Positions 33,822 through 44,484 are shown, numbered from the stretch's first letter. The stretch: 64,000 nt of DNA from Meghimatium bilineatum (GCA_034231615.1 CM067316.1:65005853-65069852), one strand, 5' to 3'. Numbers and translations are program-made. Notes: generated by a model not told the origin, from the sequence alone.

Positions 33822-34285
33822 ATCATGAGATGGCTATCTCCGATATGAGACTTAACTATCATCATGAGATGGCTATCTCCGATATGAGACTTAACTATCA
33901 TCATGAGACGCTATCTCCGATATGAGACTTAACTATCATCATGAGATGGCTATCTCCGATATGAGACTTAACTATCATCATGAGACGCTATCTTCGATGT
34001 GAGACTTAACTATCATCATGAGATGGCTATCTCCGATATGAGACTTAACTATCATCATGAGACGCTATCTTCGATGTGAGACTTAACTATCATCATGAGA
34101 TGGCTATCTCCGATATGAGACTTAACTATCATCATGAGACGCTATCTCCGATATGAGACTTAACTATCATCATGAGACGCTATCTTCGATGTGAGACTTA
34201 ACTATCATCATGAGACGCTATCTCCGATGTGAGACTTTATTATCATCATGAGATGGCTATCATCGATGATGAAGCTCTGTTAGTT
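33822..34285. repeat. minisatellite, 37/39-bp unit
   Basis: About 12 copies containing catcatgagatggctatctc and gagacttaactat. The gagatggct (39 bp) and gagacgct (37 bp) forms alternate irregularly, and the short form often carries a linked cttcgatgtg change. Confidence 0.95.
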
Positions 34286-34815
34286 TCATATGTCACGTTG
34301 ACCAAATCTGTTGGTTTTATATAAGAGTCACGTTAACCCCTCGTTTATTTCTATATAACTGTCATGTTTATTCCCTCTGTTTACTCTATACACGTGACAA
34401 CTTAATCCTCACATTTATTCCCTCTGTTGACTCTATACACGTGACAACTTAATCCTCACATTTATTCCCATTCTCATGATGTCTCAGCAAATGTGTTTGA
34501 ATAATTTCCTGTCTTCAACATTCCCAAGTCTTGTCACGTTTACTTCTGCAATCTCTGGAAATGTCTTGTTCCATTTGTAGATGGTTTTGTTTCAATTAAA
34601 GTTCACTTTCTGTGTCAGATGACCTCACCTGATGACTAGAACACATCCCAGGAACTAGAATTGTTTAACAAAGGCTGATGTCAGGAACATTTCTTGTCAC
34701 AAGCTTTTATCTTATTTCCGCCTTGTTTTTCCAGGGATCGAGTTAATGAGAATGTCACAAGTATAACCCACTGGATATCTGAGAAATGCGTGTTTGAATT
34801 ATCCACATCAGATGT
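34286..34815. other. unassigned DNA with a ~47-bp tandem duplication
   Basis: A segment containing gactctatacacgtgacaac and ttaatcctcacatttattcc occurs twice at about 34,375-34,470. Otherwise nothing is recognised. Confidence 0.5.
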
Positions 34816-35142
34816 GTGAATGAATGATAGAGGCAATATTATGATTGAATCATACATCTGTCAACAGATTTATAACTGAATAATGGAGGCAATATTATGA
34901 TTGAATCATACATCTGTCAACAGATTTATAACTGAATAATGGAGGCAATATTATGATTGAATCATACATCTGTCAACAGATTTATAACTGAATAATGGAG
35001 GCAATATTATGATTGAATCATACATCTGTTAACAGATTTATAACTGAATAATGGAGGCAATATTATGATTGAATCATACATCTGTCAACAGATTTATAAC
35101 TGAATAATGGAGGCAATATTATGATTCAATCATACATCTTCC
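34816..35142. repeat. minisatellite, 56-bp unit
   Basis: About 5.8 copies containing gattgaatcatacatctgtc and aacagatttataactg. Each unit has a TCTGTcaACAGA inverted repeat. Confidence 0.95.
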
Positions 35143-35382
35143 AATGTTTTTATTTCTTAGATTTTCTAAGAAATAATAGGAAATAAAATATTTTCTCTGA
35201 CCAATTTCTTATGTTCTATTTCTCTTTCTCCCCACTGACCTGAAATGTTATATTTGTCCCCACTGACATTTATATTTCACTGACATACTGGAGGAAAATA
35301 CACAATCAACGTGGTATAAAAAAAACAATAAATGCGATGAAAAAAATAAATAATATTAATAAATTGGTAATTGTCTAATTTG
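35143..35382. other. unassigned AT-rich DNA
   Basis: Nothing recognised. Confidence 0.4.
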
Positions 35383-35690
35383 GCTTGTGAGTTCGTAGAT
35401 GCCCGATGAGTCCGATTCGTGCACAGAAAGTTCTATTGCAGTGCATGCAGGAGTGCTGAAGATTCGGAGTAGTAGAATATTCCAATTTGTCCTTCAGCTT
35501 CTTGCGCTTCTAGACTGCCCGCAGTGTTCTTTCTTATTCAAATTTCTTGATGCCAGCAGTGATCTGGGCGATACAGAGCGATACAGTGCTGTAGTCTCAC
35601 GTGAGCTAGGATCGATATATACAACGCATAGTGCCTACAACATAACAGCAATAAAGAAAATACTGAGGGAATGGGTGTGATCACACCGTC
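35383..35690 (-). mobile_element. zinc-finger-tailed LINE, 3' terminal fragment
   Basis: In one minus frame, RKKLKDKLEYS runs to CMHCNRTFCARIGLIGHLRT and then HKPN and a stop: a complete C2H2 finger (C-x2-C-x12-H-x3-H, 35,387-35,448). It matches CPNCPMTFTARIGLISHLRT at 51.79-51.85 kb. The preceding ~20 codons are basic, as in the other copy, and a stop lies just upstream, so only the C-terminal tail remains. The overlapping 93-codon plus frame (35,399-35,680) is its shadow. Confidence 0.75.
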
Positions 35691-35750
35691 TTGTAGATGA
35701 TAAGATAATTAATCCGTCTTGTAGATGATAAGATAACAACGGTAGTGAAT
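35691..35750. repeat. 27-bp direct duplication
   Basis: ccgtcttgtagatgataaga occurs twice, 27 bp apart, at the 5' edge of the LINE fragment. Confidence 0.8.
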
Positions 35751-35764
35751 GTTGACTAGATGTA

Positions 35765-35965
35765 AAGGATTGCGCTCGTTATACTTGGCTTACACCGTAT
35801 GCACTCCAGCACTCTTAACGAAGCGGCACATCGCCTGTCGAAAATACCAATTATATCACGTAGATTTTTAGAAAAACAGATTTACAAGTAAAACATTGCG
35901 AGAGGGATTCAAACCCTCGATTTATTTAGAACAAAACGAACGGCTTAACTACTACGCAGGAAGAA
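35765..35965 (-). mobile_element. tRNA-derived SINE, family 1
   Basis: On the minus strand a tRNA-like head carries an A-box-like gcgtagtagttaa and a B box ggtttgaatcc (35,905-35,915), about 40 bp apart as in tRNA genes. Its body, after the head, shares a conserved block with the SINE at 42.87-43.11 kb: tacgtgatataattggtat and gtgccgcttcgttaagag here, against tacgtgctatgattggtac and gtgctgtttcgctgagaa there. Confidence 0.65.
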
Positions 35966-36110
35966 TCTCATAAGTATCTTTCAGAACTAACAAAATGGGG
36001 AACAATTATGGGCATGCTATTCAATTACACTGTATTAAAAGGGTTATTTCCCCTTGTATACAATTAATAGGCGGGAAAAAACATTTATTGAACAGTCCTC
36101 ATAATATATC

Positions 36111-36265
36111 TAGCTCTGTGGCCATGTGGTACAGAGCGAGTCTGTGACGGCCAATTCGAGTTCGATCCCCGCCATAGGCAGTTGTGCATCGGGATCGTTC
36201 AGAAATAAATGGCAAACTACTGAACGTATTCATATTGCCTAGAACAATCACCATAGCCAACAAAT
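36111..36265 (+). mobile_element. tRNA-derived SINE, plus strand
   Basis: An A-box-like tggccatgtgg (36,119-36,129) and a B-box-like gagttcgatcccc (36,158-36,170) are spaced as in a tRNA. The arms do not form a tRNA: gctctgt instead pairs with acagagc inside the head. So it is a SINE head or tRNA relic rather than a functional tRNA. The body lacks the block shared by the other two SINEs. Confidence 0.5.
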
Positions 36266-36490
36266 GCTGGGTAGATAGCTAAGTCCTGTAAAGGATATGA
36301 TACCATATAATATTGATGTATTTGTGCAGGTCAAAGCGTCTGTTCAGTATAGTCGTGTCATTTATAAATACAGAACAATCTCTCCTTAGCAAACATGTGC
36401 ATCTTATGAGTAAATAAATTTGAAACTCGCTGTATATGAGAGTTTGACCAAGTAGAACAAGACAAAACTCTCAAACAAAAGTCATTTATC
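36266..36490. other. unassigned DNA
   Basis: Possible SINE tail, otherwise nothing. Confidence 0.35.
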
Positions 36491-36494
36491 ACAC

Positions 36495-37066
36495 ACAGTT
36501 CACAACATCTATGTTTCTCAAATACAGTTCACAACATCTATGTTTCTCAAACGCAGTTCACAACATCTATGTTTCTCAAATACAGTTCACAACATCTATG
36601 TTTCTCAAACGCAGTTCACAACATCTATGTTTCTCAAATACAGTTCACAACATCTATGTTTCTCAAACGCAGTTCACAACATCTATGTTTCTCAAATACA
36701 GTTCACAACATCTATGTTTCTCAAACGCAGTTCACAACATCTATGTTTCTCAAATACAGTTCACAACATCTATGTTTCTCAAATACAGTTCACAACATCT
36801 ATGTTTCTCAAACGCAGTTCACAATATCTATGTTTCTCAAACACAGTTCACAACATCTATGTTTCTCAAACGCAGTTCACAACATCTATGTTTCTCAAAT
36901 ACAGTTCACAACATCTATGTTTCTCAAACGCAGTTCACAACATCTATGTTTCTCAAATACAGTTCACAACATCTATGTTTCTCAAATACAGTTCACAACA
37001 TCTATGTTTCTCAAATACAGTTCACATCTATGTTTCTCAAATACAGTTCACAACATCTATGTTTCT
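36495..37066. repeat. minisatellite, 29-bp unit
   Basis: About 19.7 copies containing cacaacatctatgtttctca. Units end aatacagtt or aacgcagtt, and the two types are mixed. All three plus frames are open for 175-193 codons because the 29-bp unit cycles through every phase without a stop. Confidence 0.97.
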
Positions 37067-37790
37067 GTGTTAGTATTACAGACGGTGATTAAGTAGAATT
37101 GTCACTAGTTGAGCAGTATCTCTCATGCATGAGCCGTCTATGGGATCAAGTCAAAGCCACAGAACATATACGTTTGCGTCTTTTAGCTTTTGTCTTCTAT
37201 CTTTTGTCTTTTGTCTTCTCTCTTTTGTTGTTTATCTTCTCATGAAATTATTCCTATAGTTCTCCGCACCTGTGCATAGAGTTTGTTACCAGACAGTACA
37301 ATCATTGGCCATCACTTCTAAATGTTTCAATGTTGTTATAGAAATATTTCAATGATGGTTTATAATATACAGAGATATTTGTACTTTAGCAGTGCTCTAT
37401 CACAGTGCCATTGTTTCTCAGAAAGTTGACGAAATAAGTACGTGCTTGAGAATCGGTTTATTGACATTCAGCGCTCAGCACACAACAATCACAGTAAATT
37501 GTTTATTCAAGTGTCAAACCAAGTTGACAAAATCGGGGAAGTATAAATACCTTGACATATGAGCAACTTCGGCAATCAGATAGCTAGAGATTCGGTTTGT
37601 TTAAAAACATATCGTACAAGAAACAACTAACTAAAGTCGATTGCATACTCTATTCGGTGTTGTTTGATCAACTCTGTAAACAGTTTAGAATTGGTGATGT
37701 CTAGGTAATATTTAAATTTAAGGAGTCGCCATTGCTTTCTGATCTGACGATAATGACCCGAGAACTAGACAATTATAGCAGTGAAATCTC
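37067..37790. other. unassigned DNA with a weak promoter-like string
   Basis: tcttttgtctt repeats occur at 37,170-37,230. At 37,542 TATAAATA is followed ~150 bp later by ATGTCTAG|GTAATA (37,697), which could be read as a start codon and splice donor. No exon is confirmed. Confidence 0.35.
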
Positions 37791-37791
37791 G

Positions 37792-38120
37792 TAGAAAACT
37801 ATGAAATATTGCTTGGGAAGTTTGTCTTAGAAAACTATGAAATATTTCTAGGGAAGTTTGTCTTAGAAAACTATGAAATATTTTGCTAGGGAAGTTTGTC
37901 TTAGAAAACTATGAAATATTTGCTTGGGAAGTTTGTCTTAGAAAACTATGAAATATTTTGCTAGGGAAGTTTGTCTTAGAAAACTATGAAATATTTGCTT
38001 GGGAAGTTTGTCTTAGAAAACTATGAAATATTTTGCTAGGGAAGTTTGTCTTAGAAAACTATGAAATATTTGCTTGGGAAGTATATCTTAGAAAACTATG
38101 AAATATTTGCTAGGGAAGTT
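37792..38120. repeat. minisatellite, ~37-bp unit in alternating dimers
   Basis: About nine copies containing cttagaaaactatgaaatat. Units ending ttgcttgggaag and ttttgctagggaag alternate, making a ~75-bp dimer. Confidence 0.95.
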
Positions 38121-38135
38121 TTATATTGATCAGAT

Positions 38136-38838
38136 ACACAGACAGACAGACAGACGGGCGGACTGACGGACAGACAGACAGATCAGAAAGACCAGACAGA
38201 CAGACAGACAGATAGACAGACAGACCAGACCAGAAAGACCAGACATAAAGACCAGACAGACAGACAGACCAGACAGACAGACAGACCAGAAAGACCAGAC
38301 AGAAGAACAGACAGACAGAGAAACCAGACAGACAGACCAGACCAGAAAGACCAGACCGGACAGACAGACCAGACCAGACAGACCAGACCAGACAGACCAG
38401 ACAGACAGACCAGACAGACCAAAAATACCAGACAGACAGACCAGACCAGACTTGCAGACCAGACAGACAGACAGAACAAGCAGACAGACCAGACCAGACA
38501 GACCAGACCAGAAAGACCAGACAAGAAAGACAGACAGACCAGACAGATAGGCAAGACAGACCAGACCAGACCAGACCAGATCAGACCAGTCCAGTTGAGA
38601 CAGACATACAGACGGATAGATCAGACAGACATACAGATCAGACAGAGAGACAGTCCAGATCAGATAGACCAGATAAGACAGACCAGACATACCAAACAGA
38701 CAGACTAGACAGACAGACAGACCAGACAGACCAGATCAGACAGACCAGACAGACAGACCAGACAGACCAGATCAAATATATAGACAGACAGACAGATAGA
38801 CAGACCGATAGACAGACCAGAAACATAGATAGACAGAT
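38136..38838. repeat. 700-bp CAGA/CCAGA simple-sequence tract
   Basis: Irregular runs of cagacagaccaga with almost no T on the plus strand. Minus frames of 123-186 codons (Val, Leu, Ser, Cys, Trp repeats) are simple-repeat translation. Confidence 0.96.
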
Positions 38839-38887
38839 AGGTAATCATTACCGGTGAAGTAAGTAGTAAAGATTTAATTTACTGCAA

Positions 38888-39226
38888 ATATAACACTTTC
38901 TTCATACACATATGACACTTCCTTCATACAGATATGACACTTTCTTCATACAGATATAACACTTTCTTCATAAGATATAACACTTTCTTCATACAGAAAT
39001 GACACTTTCTTCATACAGACACTTTCTTCACACAGATATAACACTTTCTTCATACAGATATGACACTTTCTTCATACACATATGACACTTTCTTCATACA
39101 GATATAACACACTGTAGAATGTATGTACTTACTTCATACAGATATAACACACTGTAGAATGTATGTACTTACTTCATGCAGATATAACACACTGTAGAAT
39201 GTATGTACTTACTTCATGCAGATTTG
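38888..39226. repeat. 22-bp array passing into a 40-bp array
   Basis: Copies of cactttcttcatacagatat (22 bp) run to about 39,105. Then three copies of a 40-bp unit follow that joins cttcatacagatata to acactgtagaatgtatgtac, so the second array grew from the edge of the first. Confidence 0.92.
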
Positions 39227-39299
39227 CCTCTATTGTATCAGCTTATGCCGGAAGATTTTCATGAGCTATCTTCTGAAATGTGTGTAACAGTTGTGTCCT

Positions 39300-39365
39300 G
39301 TCAATAACAATCGTACATGTCACGTGGTAGTGACACGTACATGTCACGTGGTAGTGACACGTTTC
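39300..39365. repeat. palindrome-rich 24-bp duplication
   Basis: gtcacgtggtagtgacac occurs twice. Each copy is itself a near inverted repeat around CACGTG. Confidence 0.85.
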
Positions 39366-39423
39366 AATAATTTGTATTGTTGTATCTCTGCGATGAGTGA
39401 TCTACCTGCGGAAATGACTGAGA

Positions 39424-40024
39424 GGTCCAATCCTGGCATACAATCCCCTGCCACGTTTAGGAACTTCCAATCCTGGCATAGAATCCCCTACCACGTTTAG
39501 GAACTTCCAATCCTGGCATACAATCCTCTACCACGTTTAGGAACTTCCAATCCTGGCATACAATCCTCTACCACGTTTAGGAACTTCCAATCCTGGCATA
39601 CAATCCCCTGCCACGTTTAGGAACTTCCAATCCTGGCATACAATCCCCTGCCACGTTTAGGAACTTCCAATCCTGGCATAGAATCCCCTACCACTTTAGG
39701 AACTTCAAATCCTGGCATACAATCCCCTACCACGTTTAGAAACTTCCAATCCTGGCATACAATCCCCTGCCACGTTAAAGATCTTCCAGCCCTGGCATAC
39801 AATCCCCTGCCACGTTTAAGAACTTCCAATCCTGGCATACAATCCCCTGTTTAAGAACTTCCAATCCTAGCATAAAATTCCCTGCCACGTTTAGGAACTT
39901 CCAATCCTGTCATACAAACCCCTGTCACGTTTAGGAACTTCTAATCCTGGCATACAATGCACTGCCACGTTTAGGAACTTCCAATCCTGGCATACAATCC
40001 CCTACCACGTTTAAGAACTTGTGA
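39424..40024. repeat. minisatellite, 40-bp unit
   Basis: About 15 copies containing ctgccacgtttaggaacttc and caatcctggcatac. Confidence 0.96.
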
Positions 40025-40084
40025 TGATAATGTATCGTCAGTGTGATAATTATTCTGTCTACTCGAGTTACACGTTTTCTCAGT

Positions 40085-40305
40085 TGACTCTGACATTTGA
40101 TGCTCCGCAGCGATGCAAGCACTTCTGCCGGTGCTGCTGCTCCATACTGCACTATTCTAGGAAACAATCTCCCGGGATGTGGCGACAATGTTGAAGTTCT
40201 TCAGAGACACTTTGAAAGAGTCTTTGAAATTTTTCCTCTGTCCATCGAGAATGCGCACAACATGTCAATCCCATCTCTGATGGGCTTTCTTTACAATTGC
40301 ATGAA
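40085..40305 (-). mobile_element. zinc-finger-LINE family, C-terminal fragment
   Basis: The minus strand reads HVVRILDGQ, NFKDSFKVSLKNFNI and NSAVWSSSTGRSACIAAEHQ. These correspond in order to HLLRMPDHR, RYQDSLKTSLTFLKI and NRSTWRSKIKKSASSCENKR of the copy at 51.7-52.9 kb. The finger itself is not reached. The overlapping plus frame (40,097-40,681) is a shadow running into the next array. Confidence 0.55.
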
Positions 40306-40343
40306 TGTTTGTTATATTGGATCTAGTGGGAACTTCAGTATCA

Positions 40344-40545
40344 GACACTTTATCTTGTCACTTTATCTTGTCACTTTATCTTGTCACTTTATCTTGTCAC
40401 TTTATCTTGTCACTTTATCTTGCCACTTTATCTTGTCACTTTATCTTGTCACTTTATCTTGCCACTTTATCTTGTCACTTTATCTTGTCACTTTATCTTG
40501 TCACTTTATCTTGTCACTTTATCTTGTCACTTTATCTTGCCACCT
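40344..40545. repeat. minisatellite, 13-bp unit
   Basis: About 15 copies of cactttatcttgt, some with gc for gt. Confidence 0.97.
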
Positions 40546-40663
40546 TGAGACAACAACACCTTACGACGAGGATGGCAAATATTTCACATTCCATATTTTG
40601 CCACTTTCAAGCTCTAGTCCCCACATGCACCAACCAACGCATGTAATCATACTTAGTTATGTT

Positions 40664-40860
40664 ACAAGTAAATTTAAGTAGGAAGCCAGATGACCATTTT
40701 TTTTAAAATTCTTGAAACTAACGGGAATTGAACCAGTCCGTTCAACGGCACCTAATCGCCTAGCAACAATTGCATACGCGTTCTTCTGTACTTGACTAAC
40801 CGCATACCAAATAAAAAAATACGATTTCATCAAGCCTTTCAAATCGTGCACACAAAGTCA
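40664..40860 (-). mobile_element. tRNA-like SINE, family 2, copy 1
   Basis: The minus strand has a B box ggttcaattcc (40,724-40,734) and, upstream, ttgctaggcgattaggtgcc as a decayed A-box region. The 3' body (caagtaaatttaagtaggaa in plus orientation, at the left) and a poly-A-like run (ttttttttaaaa) follow. Confidence 0.55.
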
Positions 40861-41049
40861 CCCGAACGGACCGATCAAGACAAGGACTATTACAACAACA
40901 ACAAATATCCCGTACAGGTATTGAAATATCCTCAGTAACAACAAACACATAACATAATATCCTTATTAGTTATACAAGGGCTGATAGGTCTTCTTGTAAA
41001 CATGGACAACACACATAGACTATACAATTTTGCTTCAAATAATTGTTTA
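40861..41049. other. unassigned DNA between SINE copies
   Basis: Nothing recognised. Confidence 0.4.
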
Positions 41050-41185
41050 TACAAGTAAATTTAAGTAGGAAGCCAGAGGACAATTTTTTTTAAAAAATTC
41101 TTGAGACTAACGGGAATTGAACCAGTTCGTTCAACGGCACCAAATCGCCTAGCAAAAATTGCACACGCGTTCTAAAAATCATCAT
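41050..41185 (-). mobile_element. tRNA-like SINE, family 2, copy 2
   Basis: Repeats caagtaaatttaagtaggaa, the T run, and ggaattgaaccag (B box reversed, 41,113-41,123) from 386 bp to the left, in the same orientation. It is cut at cgcgttct, where copy 1 continues. Confidence 0.6.
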
Positions 41186-41277
41186 GAAGGTGCCTGTAGC
41201 GCTCTTACATAAGATTACTGTTTTATTCACATAAAAACAAGATAACACTGACTTTAATGAGATATCGGAGTATATTT

Positions 41278-42116
41278 TGTAGTGCTTGTAGGAAGCTTGT
41301 AGGACATGCAGAGAGCGGACAAGCTTGTAGGACATGCAGAGAGCGGACAAGCTTGTAGGACATGCAGAGAGCGGACAAGCTTGTAGGACATGCAGAGAGC
41401 GGACAAGCTTGTAGGACATGCAGAGAGCGGACAAGCTTGTAGGACATGCAAAGAGCGGACAAGCTAGGACATGCAGAGAGCGGACAAGCTTGTAGGACAT
41501 GCAGAGAGCGGACAAGCTTGTAGGACATGCAAAGAGCGGACAAGCTAGGACATGCAGAGAGCGGACAAGCTTGTAGGACATGCAGAGAGCGGACAAGCTT
41601 GTAGGACATGCAAAGAGCGGACAAGCTTGTAGGACATATAGAGAGCGGACAAGCTTGTAGGACATATAGAGAGCTGACAAGCTTGTAGGACATATAGAGA
41701 GCTGACAAGCTTGTAGGACATATAGAGAGCTGACAAGCTTGTAGGACATATAGAGAGCTGACAAGCTTGTAGGACATATAGAGAGCTGACAAGCTTGTAG
41801 GACATATAGAGAGCTGACACGCTTGTAGGACATATAGAGAGCTGACAAGCTAGTAGGACATACATAGAGCTGACAAGCTAGTAGGACATACATAGAGCTG
41901 ACAAGCTAGTAGGACATACATAGAGCTGACAAGCTAGTAGGACATACATAGAGCTGACAAGCTAGTAGGACATGACAAGCTTGTAGGACATATAGAGATC
42001 TGACAAGCTTGTAGGACATACAGAGAGGTGACAAGCTTGTAGGACATTCAGAGATCTGACAAGCTTGTAGGACATGCAGAGAGCTGACAAGCTTGTAGGA
42101 CATATACAGAGAGCAG
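41278..42116. repeat. minisatellite, 28-bp unit, ~29 copies
   Basis: Units contain aagcttgtaggacatgcaga and gagcggac. The unit type changes along the array (catgcagagagcgg, then catatagagagctg, then catacatagagctg), so it grew in zones. Nearly every unit in the left two-thirds holds AAGCTT (HindIII). Three minus frames of up to 267 codons are repeat translation. Confidence 0.97.
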
Positions 42117-42159
42117 CAGAGATTTCTTCAAATTTGAATCAGTCCATCGTGGTTTATCT

Positions 42160-42660
42160 TTAAGCAATATCATTGGCGTGACTGCTTGTTCACGTCTGTA
42201 TGCAGTTTCACAACGATATCATGGGCGTGACTGCTTGTTCACGTCTGTATGCAGTTTCACAACGATATCATGGGCGTGACTGCTTGTTCACGTCTGTATG
42301 CAGTTTCACAACGATATCATGGGCGTGACTGCTTGTTCACGTCTGTATGCAGTTTCACAACGATATCATGGGCGTGACTGCTTGTTCACGTCTGTATGCA
42401 GTTTCACAACGATATCATGGGCGTGACTGCTTGTTCAGGTCTGTATGCAGTTTCACAACGATATCATGGACGTGACTGCTTGTTCACGTCTGTATGCAGT
42501 TTCACAACGATATCATGGGCGTGACTGCTTGTTCACGTCTGTATGCAGTTTCCCAACGATATCATGGACGTGACTGCTTGTTCACGTCTGTATGCAGTTT
42601 CACATCGATACAATGGGCGTGACTGCTTGTTCACGTCTGTATGCAGTTTCACAACGACCG
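42160..42660. repeat. minisatellite, 49-bp unit
   Basis: About ten very similar copies containing aacgatatcatgggcgtgac and tgcttgttcacgtctgtatg. Confidence 0.97.
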
Positions 42661-42866
42661 ATATCAATTGAACAATATTTTCTTAGTTCTGGTAAATGCC
42701 TACACGATAATTACAGTTAAAAGATAATTATTTTAGTCATTTAGGACTTATTGAAGCTCATCCAATTTACTTTTCAATCGTGAATTTCTTTTCAGTCATG
42801 AATTACTTTTCAACCATGAATTACTTTTGCAATCACGAATGCACTTCATATATATGAAGAAACGGT
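42661..42866. other. unassigned DNA with a short ~19-bp repeat
   Basis: Four loose copies of catgaattacttttcaa at 42,770-42,840. Confidence 0.5.
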
Positions 42867-42867
42867 T

Positions 42868-43112
42868 GAGACGCGCACATGATTAACTTGACTGTACTCT
42901 GGTTTCCCAACATCCACTACGTCCTTCTCAGCGAAACAGCACGTCAGTTGCTGAGAGTACCAATCATAGCACGTAACTCCGTAACGTCAAGCCATAACCC
43001 ATAGAAATATCAAAAATTATTCACTTTGTAAACACGATGTGAAGAGCCGGATTCGAACCTGTAACCTCCTGAGCACAAGGCGAACAGAATAACCACTACG
43101 CTAAATAGATAC
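42868..43112 (-). mobile_element. tRNA-derived SINE, family 1
   Basis: The minus strand starts tagcgtagtggtta (A box, 43,090-43,103) and has B box aggttcgaatcc (43,049-43,060), an almost canonical Pol III promoter. The body contains tacgtgctatgattggtac and gtgctgtttcgctgagaa, the block shared with the SINE at 35.77-35.96 kb. Of the five SINE-like sequences here it is the best preserved. Confidence 0.75.
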
Positions 43113-43191
43113 ACAACAATACACAGCGTTTTAGATAAATCGTAAAAAAATAGAGAATAAATAATATACAAATAGAGAGGAAACAATATTC

Positions 43192-43342
43192 AAGACGCAA
43201 TACAAACACGATAGTAACATTAGGAGACAATACAAACACGATAGTAACATTAGGAGACAATACAAACACGATAGTAACATTAGGAGACAATACAAACACG
43301 ATAGTAACATTAGGAGACAATACAAACACGATAGTAACAACC
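43192..43342. repeat. minisatellite, 30-bp unit
   Basis: Five copies containing tacaaacacgatagtaacat and taggagacaa, adjoining the SINE head. Confidence 0.97.
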
Positions 43343-44168
43343 ACTGAAACGGATAGAACTCAGCCCCCTATAAATATTGTATATGAAACGAGACTCTAAG
43401 AATAGAACAGAAAATGAGACAGATGACAAGACACTACGTGACAGTTTTCCTATAGCTGTCTCCAAATTATCGCCCATCCCGTCGCACATCTACGAGTTAT
43501 TTACACCAGAAATCTTGAATCGAGCCAGTAAGCGAGTGTTCTTGTAATACGCAGTTAGAGTTACTGGCGAGCCATGGGACGGGAAAGTTCACACAAACAA
43601 TAGCTACACGAACAGTGGGATCGATTCACTGGAATACAACACAAATATTGTTGATGTGTTCAATCGGAACAGAGATGTGTAGATTATCAGTCTGTTTGTT
43701 TGTCAACAGAGATAGGTAGATTATACGTGGTACGTCTGTTTGTTCGTAGTGGGGTTATTGATGCATATGTTTACTTTTGTGTGTTTGTGTGTGTGTGCAT
43801 GTTGTCATCATGCGAGAAGGTCTTACCAAAGCCCACAAGATCAACCAGCATTTAACAACATACCCTTAGTAATGAAATGCCTATATATTAAGGCTGTCTT
43901 TTTGTTGAAGCCCCACCTGATTCACATTTATACTAACTTCTGAGTGATAATGACAAGATTACCTGAACTATAATTTCTATTTTTGATGTTCAAAAAACTT
44001 TGATAGAATCAAGTTGGACTCCCGTCTGCTGATGAAATCAATGCACTTCATCACAGTGCACTTCATCCCAGTGCACTTCATCACAGTGAGTACACATTCA
44101 ATGACCAGACAGCTCCGACGTACTTTCTGTAAATGTTACGTTTTAACATGACATGTTTGTTCTCAGAG
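43343..44168. other. unassigned DNA
   Basis: A possible weak inverted repeat links cgcccatcccgtcgc (43,471) and gagccatgggacggg (43,570). Four copies of gtgcacttcatc-type text lie at 44,040-44,090. No gene recognised. Confidence 0.45.
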
Positions 44169-44366
44169 CACACCAATGGCAGTAGAGGTCATTGCACACG
44201 ATGATAGTAGAGGTCACTGCACACCAATAAGAATAGAGGTCATTACACACCAATAAAGGTAGAGGTCATTGTACGCCAATGGCAGTAGAGGTCATTACAC
44301 ACCGATGATAGTAGAGGTCACTGCACACAATAAGACTAGAGGTCATTGCGCACCAATGAGATTTGA
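44168..44366. repeat. minisatellite, 26-bp unit
   Basis: Eight diverged copies of gcacaccaatggcagtagag plus gtcatt. Confidence 0.93.
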
Positions 44367-44484
44367 GCTCATCTGGGTAGAATTAATTGTTAATATATTT
44401 GAAGTGGTGTGATGTCTCTACCAACAATGAAACTCACGGGAACGACAAATGTTCTTGTAGTGGAGCCGTAGCAGTCTGTTTTCG

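Noticed and set aside
35399-35680. 93-codon plus frame as a host exon
   Set aside because: It is the antisense shadow of a LINE zinc-finger tail readable on the minus strand.
36111-36180. Functional tRNA gene
   Set aside because: A- and B-box-like strings are present, but the acceptor and D arms do not pair as in a tRNA. It looks like a SINE head.
36511-37096. Three overlapping plus frames of 175-193 codons as possible genes
   Set aside because: They are translations of a 29-bp minisatellite with no stop in any phase. No unique domain is present.
38130-38690. Cys/Trp-rich 186-codon minus frame
   Set aside because: Simple CAGA-type repeat translation.
40097-40350. Unique plus-strand frame starting MLRSDASTSAGAAAPYC as a gene
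   Set aside because: The minus strand fits a LINE C-terminus better, and the frame ends in a 13-bp array.
41090-41893. 267-codon minus frame (LSALYMSYKLV repeats) as a membrane or secreted repeat protein
   Set aside because: It is the 28-bp minisatellite read in three cycling frames; the ends add only SINE sequence.
43049-43103. Functional tRNA gene on the minus strand
   Set aside because: The Pol III boxes are good, but the flanking body block is shared with another SINE and no acceptor stem closes the fold.
43445-43610. Possible fold-back element with ends near cgcccatcccgtcgc and gagccatgggacggg
   Set aside because: The inverted match is too short and gapped to support an element.
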